DNA of 64,000 bases. Source: an uncultured Clostridia bacterium. GTDB taxonomy: Bacteria; Bacillota; Clostridia; TANB77; CAG-508. The translations under genes were made by a program, and so were the position numbers. The stretch lies in NCBI GenBank assembly GCA_934167305.1, contig CAKPKQ010000001.1:1-64000 (forward strand), written 5' to 3'. Of the stretch, positions 18,730 to 28,734 are shown in pieces; the stretch's first letter is position 1, and every line of letters starts with the position of its first letter. The notes under the pieces were generated by a model that made no database searches, had not been told where the DNA came from, and was given only the letters and a program-made list of their open reading frames with translations.

Positions 18730-21081
18730 GTGGCAAAAAGAGGTAGAAAAAAGAAAAAAACAGTTGATATAAATGTTGCGGTTGTAGCATTAGTAATATT
18801 AAGTATATTATTAATAATTTTAATATATACTAAATCTGGAAGTATTGGAAAAGTTTTAAGTCCAATGTTAGGTGGAATAATGGGATTTATAAAATATATT
18901 ATTCCAATAGGTACATTGCTAATTGCAATATATATGACACATAATGACAAAGAATATATGACACACAAATTAATCCAATATGGTATATTTTTGCTTTGTA
19001 TTTCGGCAATGCTAAGTATCTTTCAAGTAGGAAAAGGTAATCTCTCAGTAGAAAAAGAATTTTCAAAAGTCATTGAAGACGCATATTATTTAGGCGAAAA
19101 AGATATAGGCGGTGGAGCAATAGGTGGAATTATTGCAGTTCCATTAATAAAGGCACTTGGATCAACAGGAGCTGTGATTTTGACAATAGGTGTAGCTGTT
19201 ATTTTACTTGTGTTTATGTTTGGAATAAGACCAGCTGAAATGATCAGTAATATACTAGATGATCTAGAAGAGAGAAAAGAGGAAAAGAAACAAGAAAGAA
19301 AGAATAAACACGTATATGAAAAAGAAAATGTTGTTCAAGAAGATAAGAAAAGTAAAAAGATAAGAGAAAAAGAAGAAGCAGAAAAATTAGCTTCTCAGTT
19401 TGAGGATCAATTAACTATAAATATAAATGAAAAAGACGACAAAAAGAAATATAATCATGATGACTTAACGATTCCTTTCTTTGGCAAGAAAAAGGAAGAA
19501 GCACCTTTACCAGATGTAATAGATGCAAATTTATTTAAACAGGTTGAAGAACAAAAGGAAGATAAAACAAAAGAGGTACTACAGCTGGAGCATACGATTA
19601 CTGAAGAGGATGAAAACTATGAATTTCCGCCAGTACAATTATTAGCAGAACCTGAGAAAAAGGCTAGTAAAGGTGGAAAAAAGGCTGTAATGGATACTGC
19701 TACTAAATTACAAAAAACTTTGTATAGTTTTGGAGTGTCAGCAAAAGTAGAAAATGTATCTGTTGGACCAGCAATTACAAGATATGAACTAAAGCCTGCA
19801 GAGGGTGTACGTGTTAGCAAAATCGCTAATTTGGCAGATGATATTGCACTTAACTTAGCAGCAGAAAGTATTCGTATTGAAGCACCAATACCAGGAAAAC
19901 AAGCAGTTGGAATTGAAATTCCAAACAAAGAAAATGAAATTGTTCATTTTAGAGAGATAATAGAATCTGAGGCTTTTCAAGATCACAAATCAAAGTTAGC
20001 TTTTGGGCTAGGAAAAGATGTAGCAGGAGAACCAGTTGTAACAGATATTGCTAAAATGCCGCATGTACTGATTGCAGGAGCAACAGGTTCAGGAAAAAGT
20101 GTATGTATAAATACGTTGATTTCAAGTATTATATATAAAGCAAAACCAAGTGAAGTAAAACTTTTAATGGTTGATCCAAAAGTAGTTGAGCTTTCAGTAT
20201 ATAATGGCATACCACATTTACTTATTCCAGTTGTAACAGATCCAAAGAAAGCAGCAGGTGCGCTTGCATGGGCTGTACAAGAAATGGAAAACCGCTATCA
20301 AATTTTTGCAAAAAAAGGTGTTAGAGACATAAAAGGGTACAATGAAGTGTCAAAGCAAGAAGAAGGTGGAGTGTTACCTCAAATTGTAATTATTATAGAT
20401 GAGCTTGCTGACTTAATGATGGTTGCATCAAAAGATGTTGAAGATTCAATATGCCGTTTAGCTCAAAAAGCAAGAGCTGCAGGAATGCATTTAGTTATTG
20501 CAACGCAAAGACCATCTGTTGATGTTATTACAGGTATTATTAAGGCAAATATTCCATCAAGAATTTCATTTGCCGTATCATCACAAATTGACTCAAGAAC
20601 AATACTAGACATGGTTGGCGCTGAAAAACTATTAGGCAAAGGTGATATGTTATTCTATCCAGCAGGTGCAACAAAACCTACAAGAATTCAAGGTGCATTT
20701 GTATCAGATAAAGAGGTAGAAAGAATTGTAGATTTTATTAAAGCTAATGGAGAAGTAAAATACAATGAAGATATAATAGAACAAATTGAAAATGCAAATA
20801 AAACTGAGAAAGATTTAGAAGCTGAGCAAGCAGATGATGACGGAACAGACCCGTTATTAATGGAAGCAATTGATACTGTTGTTGATACAAGACAAGCTTC
20901 AACATCATTTATACAAAGAAGATTTAAAGTAGGCTATGCAAGAGCTGGAAGAATTATTGACCAAATGGAAGAAAGAGGAGTAATATCAGGCTATCAGGGA
21001 AGTAAGCCTCGTGAAGTGCTTATGTCAAAAGAAAGATGGCAAGAACTAAAAATGGCAACTTCAGAAAATACAGAAGAATAA
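18730..21081 (+). CDS. ftsK: DNA translocase FtsK/SpoIIIE
   Basis: This 783-residue ATP-driven translocase moves chromosomal DNA through the closing septum. It starts with GTG at 18730 behind AAGAAGGAGAG. A very basic N-terminus leads into a membrane domain with about four helices (to residue 175), then a charged linker, then the motor: Walker A GATGSGKS near residue 451 and the Walker B region VIIIDELADLM. The C-terminal gamma winged-helix domain (ASTSFIQRRFKVGYARAGRIIDQMEERGV) reads DNA polarity sequences. It could serve division (FtsK) or sporulation (SpoIIIE); the sequence does not decide. A REP-like repeat lies directly upstream. Confidence 0.96.
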   Translation: MAKRGRKKKKTVDINVAVVALVILSILLIILIYTKSGSIGKVLSPMLGGIMGFIKYIIPIGTLLIAIYMTHNDKEYMTHKLIQYGIFLLCISAMLSIFQVGKGNLSVEKEFSKVIEDAYYLGEKDIGGGAIGGIIAVPLIKALGSTGAVILTIGVAVILLVFMFGIRPAEMISNILDDLEERKEEKKQERKNKHVYEKENVVQEDKKSKKIREKEEAEKLASQFEDQLTININEKDDKKKYNHDDLTIPFFGKKKEEAPLPDVIDANLFKQVEEQKEDKTKEVLQLEHTITEEDENYEFPPVQLLAEPEKKASKGGKKAVMDTATKLQKTLYSFGVSAKVENVSVGPAITRYELKPAEGVRVSKIANLADDIALNLAAESIRIEAPIPGKQAVGIEIPNKENEIVHFREIIESEAFQDHKSKLAFGLGKDVAGEPVVTDIAKMPHVLIAGATGSGKSVCINTLISSIIYKAKPSEVKLLMVDPKVVELSVYNGIPHLLIPVVTDPKKAAGALAWAVQEMENRYQIFAKKGVRDIKGYNEVSKQEEGGVLPQIVIIIDELADLMMVASKDVEDSICRLAQKARAAGMHLVIATQRPSVDVITGIIKANIPSRISFAVSSQIDSRTILDMVGAEKLLGKGDMLFYPAGATKPTRIQGAFVSDKEVERIVDFIKANGEVKYNEDIIEQIENANKTEKDLEAEQADDDGTDPLLMEAIDTVVDTRQASTSFIQRRFKVGYARAGRIIDQMEERGVISGYQGSKPREVLMSKERWQELKMATSENTEE

Positions 21082-21097
21082 GATAAGAAGGAATGTA

Positions 21098-22639
21098 ATG
21101 GAAAGAAAAGCAGATAAACTATTACGTAAAATGCATATTAAAGATTATACAAATAGCTTAGAGAAGGTTTTGGAAAGAAAGTATTTTTCTATAGATACTA
21201 AAAATCTTCTTTTAAGTATGCTTTATAAAATTGAAAATTCATATAAAGATTATTCAAAAACAAAAGTAGAAGTAACAGAAAAAGCGGATTTTTTGGAAAA
21301 AATTATAGAAATTATAGAACAAAAATGTAATGAAATAATAACAAAAAATGACAATGTAGATGTTGATACAGAATTTAAAGTTGATAAAGAAAATGGTAAG
21401 ATAATAACAATAGGTAATGAGCTAGCTCTTTTGGAGAGCATATTGAAAATGGGTGAGGGAGAAATAACACTTACGGAAGAAGAAAATATTATCAAACCAT
21501 CAATCGATTATTTCTTTAATGTAGCAACAATTATGAATCAAGCTGAAGTGATACGTGACTTTAATGGATGGTCTTGGGATATATCTGTAAAAGATATAAA
21601 AAATATAAGAATTAATTTGGCTTTTCAAATTTTAATATATTTATTAGGAAATGATTTTATACAAGATTGGATTAATAATACAAGTACATTAGCTGACTAT
21701 TTAATATTAATGTCTGATTATTTGAAAAAAAATTTTGGAGAAAAAAGAGAAAATGAAATTTTAAAATTATTTTGTAAAATTTCAATAGAAGAAAAAGCCA
21801 AAATAGATGAAAAAGAACAAAATATGTGGAACAAAAAAAAAGAAGATACAAAAAGTGAAGTAGAAAGACTAAAAGATAATGTTAGTTACTTAGAAGAAAT
21901 AACCAATACAAAAAAAGAATTAACAAAGAAGATAGAAAAAATTGATAAGATGATTAACAATCAAGAACAGTTAAAAAAAGAGTATGATAAAAGAAATGCA
22001 AAATTACCAAATAAAGATAAAATCTTTAGTGTCAGACAGCTAGTAAATAAAATGGAAGTTGAAAGACAAGAATATATAGATAAAATAAAAGAATGTAATG
22101 ATTTACTGGAACCTAAGAGCTATGTAGCTAGAAAAGAAAAAGTAAATCAAGAGTATGAATTTTTAAAAAAATTAGATTTTAAAGGTGAAAATCAAAATCA
22201 CGATTTAAAAGAGTTATGCAAATTGTTTTTACAATGCTTTAGAATTAAAATTGAAAAAACAGCAATAAAGCAAGAAATTATGGAATATGTGTATGAATTA
22301 AGGTATTTTGGATTTTTAATGATTGATAAAGAAAAGTCTGTTAAAGATACAGAAAGCTTACATGAAGAGTTTGAAGAAACAGTACAAGCATTATATAAAA
22401 AAGCAAAAGATATAAATGCAATAGAAGAAATAACAAAGGATGAAGATATTAATTTCAAAATTATAAAAAAAATATTTGATAGTAAAATGATTGACTTGAA
22501 TAACATGGTTATTAAAACGAAAGTAAAAGATGAAAAATTATTTATAGAATATTATGATGTAAATATACTTGAAACGACTATAGAACTTCAACCTGAAAAG
22601 ACAATTAAACTTAATAAAAAAACAAAACTTTTTGTTTAA
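21098..22639 (+). CDS. Large coiled-coil protein, unknown
   Basis: A 513-residue soluble protein with no recognised domain. It is Lys/Glu/Ile-rich; the N-terminal about 230 residues look globular-helical (FNGWSWDISVKDIKNIRINL), residues about 235-350 form a coiled coil with repeated KK/EE heptads, and the C-terminus ends in a beta-rich segment (LFIEYYDVNILETTIEL). There is no signal peptide. It starts 16 bases after ftsK with AAGGA upstream and is followed 24 bases later by a metallo-hydrolase gene, so it is likely co-transcribed with ftsK. Confidence 0.75.
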   Translation: MERKADKLLRKMHIKDYTNSLEKVLERKYFSIDTKNLLLSMLYKIENSYKDYSKTKVEVTEKADFLEKIIEIIEQKCNEIITKNDNVDVDTEFKVDKENGKIITIGNELALLESILKMGEGEITLTEEENIIKPSIDYFFNVATIMNQAEVIRDFNGWSWDISVKDIKNIRINLAFQILIYLLGNDFIQDWINNTSTLADYLILMSDYLKKNFGEKRENEILKLFCKISIEEKAKIDEKEQNMWNKKKEDTKSEVERLKDNVSYLEEITNTKKELTKKIEKIDKMINNQEQLKKEYDKRNAKLPNKDKIFSVRQLVNKMEVERQEYIDKIKECNDLLEPKSYVARKEKVNQEYEFLKKLDFKGENQNHDLKELCKLFLQCFRIKIEKTAIKQEIMEYVYELRYFGFLMIDKEKSVKDTESLHEEFEETVQALYKKAKDINAIEEITKDEDINFKIIKKIFDSKMIDLNNMVIKTKVKDEKLFIEYYDVNILETTIELQPEKTIKLNKKTKLFV

Positions 22640-22663
22640 AAATATAAAGAAGAGGAGAATTTT

Positions 22664-24313
22664 ATGAAGATAACTTTTTTAGGCGCAACCAAAATGGTTA
22701 CTGGCTCTAACTTTTTAGTAGAAGGAGCAGGAAAAAAATTTTTAGTAGATTGTGGAATGTATCAAGGTGGAGACAGGGATGAAATGCAAAATCATGAGCC
22801 TTTTGCTTATGATGTCAATGAAATTGACTTTATGTTATTAACACATGCACACATTGATCACTCAGGAAGAATTCCTAAATTATATAAAGAAGGGTATAGA
22901 AATCCAGTTATAACAACAAAAGCAACAAGAGACTTATGTTCAATAATGTTACCAGATAGTGGACACATTCAAGAACAAGAAATTGAATGGAGAAATAGAA
23001 AAAGAATGAGGGAAGGCAAAGAGGCTCTTCCACCATTATATACTGCACAAGATGCAATAGATACAATGGAAATATTCCAACCAGTAAATTATGATGAAAT
23101 TATAGAAATAGATCCTAATATATATGTACGTTTTAATGATGCAGGACATATGCTAGGTTCTGCTATTATAGAGGTTTGGGTAAAAGAAGATGGAAAAGAA
23201 ACAAAAGCTGTATTCACAGGAGATCTTGGAAATAATGATATTCCACTTTTATCATCACCAACTATGATTGAAAGTTGTGACTATTTGGTAATGGAGTCAA
23301 CATATGGTGGAAGATTGCACATAAGAAATGATGACAAAGCAAAAATGTTTTTGGACATAGTTTCAGAAACATTGGATAAGGGTGGAACAGTTGTAATACC
23401 TTCATTTGCGGTTGGAAGAACACAAGAGATTTTATATGAACTAAATAATTTGAAAGATGTACAAGATAGTGAAGAATTTAAAGAAAAATATGCAACCTTA
23501 ATGAAAGCACCAGTATATGTTGATAGCCCACTTGCAATTTCAGCAACAGAAATATTTAGAGAAAATGCTAACTTATTTGATGAAGAAACACAAGCGATTA
23601 TTGAAAGTGGAGACAATCCACTAGAATTCCCAGGTTTACAATTTACTAGAACAGCAGATGAATCAAAAGCATTGAATGAAAAAAATGAATCATCAATAAT
23701 TATCTCTGCAAGTGGAATGTGTGAAGTAGGAAGAATTAAACATCATTTAAAACATCATTTATGGGATCCAAATAGTACGATTTTATTTGTAGGCTATCAA
23801 GCTCCAGGAACACTTGGAAGAAGAATTGTTGATGGAGAAAAAATGGTTAGAATATTTGGTGAGGAAATTGCCGTAAATGCAAGAATAGAATATATTGAAG
23901 GCTATTCAGGACATGCGGACCAAGAATGGCTTATGAACTTTGTATATTCATTTATTACAAAGCCAAAACATATATTTTTAGTACATGGAGAACCAAGTGG
24001 ACAAGAAATATTAAAATCAAAAATTGAAGAAGAAGCAAAACTACCAGTTACTATTCCAGAATATGGACAAACATATACATTGAATGATAGTTTAGCTATG
24101 GAACAAACCGTAGCACCAATTGCAGTTCAATCACCTGCAAAACGTGAGGTACTTGACAAGATTAAGTTGTTGAAGAACGAATTAAATGATATGGAATCTA
24201 TAGTTAAAGAAGATTATCTATCTAAAAAAGATAATGAAGATGAGATTAGCTTATTAAAATTAAGACTAAAAGAAATAGAAGATCAAATTGTAAAAATAGT
24301 AGAAAAAAATTAA
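22664..24313 (+). CDS. MBL-fold beta-CASP RNA metallo-hydrolase
   Basis: This 549-residue protein has a metallo-beta-lactamase fold with the zinc motif THAHIDHSGRIP near residue 60, a beta-CASP insertion, and GDLGNND and YSGHADQEWLMNFV as later metal-site motifs. ASGMCEVGRIKHHLKHHL is typical of the CPSF/YSH1-like beta-CASP group that also includes archaeal-type RNases. An RNA endo- or exonuclease role is expected from the family but the substrate is unknown. The C-terminal about 50 residues form a short coiled coil. It sits between the coiled-coil gene and a GH15 gene with short gaps. Confidence 0.88.
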   Translation: MKITFLGATKMVTGSNFLVEGAGKKFLVDCGMYQGGDRDEMQNHEPFAYDVNEIDFMLLTHAHIDHSGRIPKLYKEGYRNPVITTKATRDLCSIMLPDSGHIQEQEIEWRNRKRMREGKEALPPLYTAQDAIDTMEIFQPVNYDEIIEIDPNIYVRFNDAGHMLGSAIIEVWVKEDGKETKAVFTGDLGNNDIPLLSSPTMIESCDYLVMESTYGGRLHIRNDDKAKMFLDIVSETLDKGGTVVIPSFAVGRTQEILYELNNLKDVQDSEEFKEKYATLMKAPVYVDSPLAISATEIFRENANLFDEETQAIIESGDNPLEFPGLQFTRTADESKALNEKNESSIIISASGMCEVGRIKHHLKHHLWDPNSTILFVGYQAPGTLGRRIVDGEKMVRIFGEEIAVNARIEYIEGYSGHADQEWLMNFVYSFITKPKHIFLVHGEPSGQEILKSKIEEEAKLPVTIPEYGQTYTLNDSLAMEQTVAPIAVQSPAKREVLDKIKLLKNELNDMESIVKEDYLSKKDNEDEISLLKLRLKEIEDQIVKIVEKN

Positions 24314-24326
24314 AGAGGATAAACTA

Positions 24327-26273
24327 ATGAAGACTAAATATAATAATGATGCTATAATTGGCGGTAAGAGTATTACCGCCAGTTACACAAAAAATGGGGA
24401 ATTACTAAGAGTAATGTACCCATTTCCTGACTTTAGAAGTTGGATAGATGAATTTAAAACAGGGGTAAAAATAAATGATTCAGGAATAATATATTTGCAT
24501 GATGATATAAACAATCAATATAATCAATATTATACTGAAGATACAAATATATTAAATACAGAAATACTAAATACATATTTTAATTTAAAAATAAAACAAA
24601 CAGATTTTGCATTATTAAAAAACAGTGTGCTTGTAAAGAAATATGAATTTGAAAATAAAAATAATATAGAATTAAATGTTAATTTCTTAATTCATTCTAA
24701 ACTTTTAACAGATTATAATAATATGGTAAGTGGAGAAGTTAAAGATAATACATTGATTCAATATTGCCATGACTACACAATGTATACTTTTTCAAACATG
24801 CCATTTTTAAGCAATCAAATAAATAACACAAAGGAAAGTATATCAAGTGGAATTATAGCAGATAAAGATTATATAGGAATGTCATGTGATTCTAGTATAA
24901 GCTATGATGTTGGATGTTTAAAACCAAATGAGAAAAAAGAATTAACTATATTTTTATATTTCAAACATAATGGTGAAACAACAGAAGAGGGCCTAAATAA
25001 AGAATTAGCAGAAATAAAGAAATTAGATGTAAAAAAAGAAGAGCAATCAGTAGAAAAATATTGGAAAAAATATGTTAAAGATCATTTAGGAATAGAATTA
25101 AAAAAAGAACCCAACGGAATGGAAAAAAAGTTTAATCAAATATATAAAAGAAGTATATTACTATTCCCATTACTGATAAATCAAGAAACAGGTGGAATAT
25201 CTGCTGCGGTAGAAATAGACGAAGAAATGACTAAATGTGGAAGATACAGTTATTGCTGGCCAAGAGATGCAGTATTTATTACAAGAGCATTAGATAGTTT
25301 AAAAATGACTAAAGAAACAGAAAAATTCTATAAAGTATTTTGTAAAGAAACACAAAGCAAAAATGGAATGTGGGAGCAAAGATTTTATACAGACAAAAGA
25401 TTAGCACCATGTTGGGGATATCAAATAGATGAAACAGCAAGTGTTGTATTTGGAGTTTATGAGCATTACAAAGTTACAAAAGACTTAAAATTTCTAAAAG
25501 ATACATATAAAATGTGTGAAAAAGCAGTCAAATTTTTATGTACGTACATGGATAATATCTTAGGAATAAAAGATAAATCAGATGTTGTAAAAAATGAAAT
25601 TGAAGAAACATATCATACTGAAAATAGAAACAAACTTCCTGAAAGTTATGACTTGTGGGAAGAAAGTGAAGGAACACATTTATATTCTTTAGCATGCATT
25701 TATTCAGCATTTAATGCAATAACAGAAATTAATGCTATATTAAGACCCGAATACGAACAAAACAATCGACTAAAAGTAGAGGCAATGAACAAATTAGAAA
25801 ATGCTACTAAAAAGTATAATCAAGAAATAAAAAAATATATTTCAAATAATTTATACAATGAAAAAACAAAGACTTTCACAAGAAATTTAAAAGACGAAAA
25901 AACAGATATAAGCTTATTAGGAGTTGTAACACCATTTGATATATTCTCGCCAAAAGAGAAAAAGGTATTAAACACAATCGAAAAAATAAACATGACATTA
26001 AGAACACACACAGGTGGCTATTTAAGATATGAAGACGATAACTATTGTGAAGGCAAAAATCCATGGACAATTGCAACACTTTGGATGGCAATGTACTATC
26101 AAAAAGCAAACGAAAAACAAAAAGCAAAAGAATGTCTAAATTTTATAATAGAATCAGCAAACGAACACGGATTTATAGCAGAGCAAGTAAATAATCAAAC
26201 ACTAACACCAGCATGGGTAAACGGCCTAGCATGGGCTCACGCAATGTTTGTCAGTTTGGGGACGTATCTATAA
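24327..26273 (+). CDS. GH15 family glucoamylase-like enzyme
   Basis: A 648-residue enzyme of glycoside hydrolase family 15 (glucoamylase/glucodextranase type), which releases glucose from alpha-glucans. It has an N-terminal beta-sandwich (to about 260) and an (alpha/alpha)6 barrel with RYSYCWPRDAVFITRALD and a probable catalytic Glu in SYDLWEESEG near residue 442. There is no signal peptide, so it is probably cytoplasmic and may act on glycogen or oligosaccharides. The C-terminus is odd: the last residues (FVSLGTYL) and the stop are encoded by the REP-like repeat starting at 26249, so the repeat has replaced the original end of the gene. Confidence 0.9.
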   Translation: MKTKYNNDAIIGGKSITASYTKNGELLRVMYPFPDFRSWIDEFKTGVKINDSGIIYLHDDINNQYNQYYTEDTNILNTEILNTYFNLKIKQTDFALLKNSVLVKKYEFENKNNIELNVNFLIHSKLLTDYNNMVSGEVKDNTLIQYCHDYTMYTFSNMPFLSNQINNTKESISSGIIADKDYIGMSCDSSISYDVGCLKPNEKKELTIFLYFKHNGETTEEGLNKELAEIKKLDVKKEEQSVEKYWKKYVKDHLGIELKKEPNGMEKKFNQIYKRSILLFPLLINQETGGISAAVEIDEEMTKCGRYSYCWPRDAVFITRALDSLKMTKETEKFYKVFCKETQSKNGMWEQRFYTDKRLAPCWGYQIDETASVVFGVYEHYKVTKDLKFLKDTYKMCEKAVKFLCTYMDNILGIKDKSDVVKNEIEETYHTENRNKLPESYDLWEESEGTHLYSLACIYSAFNAITEINAILRPEYEQNNRLKVEAMNKLENATKKYNQEIKKYISNNLYNEKTKTFTRNLKDEKTDISLLGVVTPFDIFSPKEKKVLNTIEKINMTLRTHTGGYLRYEDDNYCEGKNPWTIATLWMAMYYQKANEKQKAKECLNFIIESANEHGFIAEQVNNQTLTPAWVNGLAWAHAMFVSLGTYL

Positions 26274-26340
26274 CTGACATTTCTGTCAGTTCGGGGACGT
26301 TTCTTCAACTGACAAAAATGTCAGTTGGGGGACAGATCTA
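26249..26340. repeat. REP-like palindromic repeat, copy 2 (doubled)
   Basis: Two palindromic arms (26249-26279 and 26284-26314, each TGTCAGTT-like to AACTGACA) are followed by a half arm (26319-26340) ending GGGGGACAGATCT. This copy has one arm more than the others and lies 108 bases upstream of the RAYT start. Its first arm forms the end of the GH15 gene. Confidence 0.9.
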
Positions 26341-26447
26341 GACAAAAAAAGTTTATTTATGTATTGTAAAAAAATGTAAAAGATGATATAGTAACAAAAA
26401 ATGGGGACTGGGCACTATAAATATGTTTAATGAAAGGAATGATTTTA

Positions 26448-27218
26448 GTGTCTAGATATCCTAGAAAATACCAAAAAGGTTACACCAATGTTTATCATAT
26501 TATACTTAGGAGTATAAACCAACAAGAGATTTTTTATGATAATTCAGATCATAAAAAATTTATTAAATGCATACAACAAACAAAAGAAAAATATGTTTAT
26601 GAGTTGTATGCTTATGTTTTGATGAATAATCATATACATATGCTAATAAATGCCAAAGATAATAATATGTCGAAAATTATGCAATCTTTGGCAATTAGTT
26701 ATGCAATGTATTTTAACAAAAAATATAACAGAATAGGACATGTGTTTTATAATAGATTTAAGAGTAAAAATATAGAAACAGAAGGTTATTTATTAAGAAC
26801 GTTACGCTACATACACTTTAATCCAGAAAAAGCTGGAATATGTGAATATTCAAAATATAAGTGGAGTAGTTACAGTGAATATTTAAATGAGGCAACTATA
26901 GTAAATAGAGAGATAATAGATAATTTATTTGAAAGAGACATTGAAAGATTTAAAGAATTTCACAATGAATATAAGAATACAGAAGATAGTGAAGAGGAAT
27001 TTGAAGGAAATTCTACTTTGAAATTGACAGATGATATGGCAATAGAAAAAATAAAGACACACTTAAAAATTGACAATTTAATTGAAATACAAAATTTTAG
27101 TAATCGAAAAAGAGATGAAACAATTAGGAAAATTAACGAAATTAAAGGAATTGAGCGTAAACAATTGGCAAGAATATTAGGGCTGAATGAGAGGACGATT
27201 TATAGGGCAATAAAATAA
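26448..27218 (+). CDS. REP-associated tyrosine transposase (RAYT)
   Basis: This 256-residue Y1/HUH single-strand transposase belongs to the IS200/RAYT group. It contains the HUH metal motif NNHIHMLI near residue 60, the catalytic-tyrosine helix region (LAISYAMYFNKKYNRIGHVF) and the family signature LRYIHFNPEKAGICEYSKYKWSS. A C-terminal helical DNA-binding segment ends in a DnaA/HTH-like LARILGLNERTIYRAIK. The GTG at 26448 fits the AAAGGA just upstream; an ATG at 26430 overlaps that site. It is flanked by REP-like repeats in opposite orientation (copies 2 and 3), the arrangement expected of a RAYT and its substrates. The gene appears intact. Confidence 0.92.
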   Translation: MSRYPRKYQKGYTNVYHIILRSINQQEIFYDNSDHKKFIKCIQQTKEKYVYELYAYVLMNNHIHMLINAKDNNMSKIMQSLAISYAMYFNKKYNRIGHVFYNRFKSKNIETEGYLLRTLRYIHFNPEKAGICEYSKYKWSSYSEYLNEATIVNREIIDNLFERDIERFKEFHNEYKNTEDSEEEFEGNSTLKLTDDMAIEKIKTHLKIDNLIEIQNFSNRKRDETIRKINEIKGIERKQLARILGLNERTIYRAIK

Positions 27219-27273
27219 GATGTGTCCCCAGACTGACAAAAATGTCAGTTAAAGAAACGTCCCCAAACTGACA
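27219..27273. repeat. REP-like palindromic repeat, copy 3 (inverted)
   Basis: The same element in reverse orientation starts one base after the RAYT stop: TGTCCCC, ACTGACA, four A's, TGTCAGTT, AAACGTCCCC and AACTGACA. With copy 2 it flanks the transposase as an inverted pair. It ends 12 bases before radA. Confidence 0.9.
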
Positions 27274-27284
27274 AAGGAGATAAA

Positions 27285-28647
27285 ATGGCTAAAACAAAAA
27301 CGGTTTTTGTGTGTAGTAGTTGTGGATATGAGTCAACTAAATGGTTGGGCAAATGTCCACGGATGTAATGAATGGAATAGTTTTTATGAAGAAAAGATTT
27401 CGAAAGATGTTACAGGTTCTGGAGATAGAAAAAATAAGGTTGTTACTCCTAGAGCTTTGAATGATGTAATCGGAAAAGATGCGGTTCGTACACATACTGG
27501 AATAGGTGAACTTGATAGAGTTTTAGGTGGCGGACTTGTAAAAGGATCACTTGTTTTGGTTGGAGGAGAACCAGGAATTGGTAAATCTACTTTAATCTTA
27601 CAACTTTGTGATAAAGTGCAAGGTGACGGAAAAGTTTTGTATGTTTCAGGAGAAGAATCTGCAGAACAAATAAAATTAAGAGCAGACAGGCTAGGAATTC
27701 ATAATGACGACATCTTATTCTTAGGTGAAACAGACATAGAGCTTATAGAAAATTCGATTTTAGAAATTAGACCAAAACTTGTAATTATAGATTCAATACA
27801 AACAATGTATTCAGATGAAATATCTTCAGCAGCAGGTACTGTTAGTCAGGTACGTGAAATTACTGCAAGAATTATGCGTGTATGCAAAAGTAATGAAATT
27901 ACTACAATTATAATTGGTCATGTAACTAAAGAAGGAAACATCGCAGGACCAAGAGTTTTGGAGCATATGGTAGATACAGTTTTATACTTAGAAGGAGAAA
28001 GATATTTTTCATATAGAATATTAAGAGGTGTAAAAAATCGTTTTGGCTCAACTAATGAAGTTGGAATGTTTGAAATGCAAAGTGAGGGAATGGTAGAAAT
28101 TACAAATCCATCTTCTATACTTATTTCAGAAAGAGAAGACAACCCATCAGGGTCTGTAATTGTTGCAAGTATGGAAGGGACAAGACCATTACTTATTGAA
28201 TTGCAAGCATTAACAACACCAACAGTTTTTGGACTTCCTCGTAGAGCTGCAAATGGAATTGACTATAACAGGCTAACGTTGTTAGTTGCAGTACTTGAGA
28301 AAAGAGCAGGACTTGCGTTAAGCTCACAAGATATTTATCTCAATGTGGTAAGTGGAATAAAAATAGCAGAACCAGCAGTTGATTTAGGAACAATATTGGT
28401 ATGCGCATCAAGCTTTAAAAACATCAGTATAGATAAAAGAACAGTCGTAATTGGGGAAGTTGGACTTACTGGTGAAGTCAGAGCGGTTAATTTAATTGAT
28501 AAAAGATTAAAAGAAGCAGAAAAACTAGGATTTAAAACTTGTATCATACCAGAAAATAATAAAAAACTCTTGAAAGAACACTATAAGTTAGATATAATTG
28601 GGGTCAAGAACGTTAGTGAGGCGATGAAAGCTGTGGGACTTAAATGA
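27285..28647 (+). CDS. radA: DNA repair protein RadA (with +1 frameshift at CGG)
   Basis: RadA is a RecA-like helicase promoting branch migration in recombination. The product is 453 residues if one base is skipped. The ATG at 27285, behind AAAGGAG, reads [20 protein letters not shown] then LGKCP before in-frame CGG-ATG-TAA (27360). Skipping the C gives [12 protein letters not shown], the expected CxxC...CPGC zinc finger, and the frame runs on through Walker [11 protein letters not shown], the [15 protein letters not shown] region and the Lon-like C-terminal domain. Only this one base separates the two parts. Without a shift the product is 27 residues. disA follows, a common pairing. Downstream start sites would lack the zinc finger. 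Confidence 0.9.
27360..27362 (+). other. CGG(A) +1 recoding site in radA
   Basis: Codon 26 of the radA frame is CGG followed by A, then a TAA one codon later. A +1 shift that leaves out the C places GGA (Gly) at the conserved Gly of CPGC. The preceding codon is CCA, which cannot re-pair well one base downstream, so simple P-site slippage is not favoured. Confidence 0.6.
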
Positions 28648-28664
28648 GAGATGTGGACAGAGAA

Positions 28665-28719
28665 GATGTGTCCCCCGACTGACAAAAATGTCAGTTGAAG
28701 AAACGTCCCCGAACTGACA
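28665..28719. repeat. REP-like palindromic repeat, copy 4 (inverted)
   Basis: An almost identical inverted copy of the element fills the radA-disA gap, starting 17 bases after radA and ending one base before the disA ribosome site. It is in the same orientation as copy 3. Confidence 0.9.
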
Positions 28720-28734
28720 AGGAGGGAAAATGAG

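Noticed and set aside
27307..28647. radA starting at an internal start in the second frame
   Set aside because: The added N-terminus has no ribosome site and destroys the zinc finger that the ATG at 27285 encodes.
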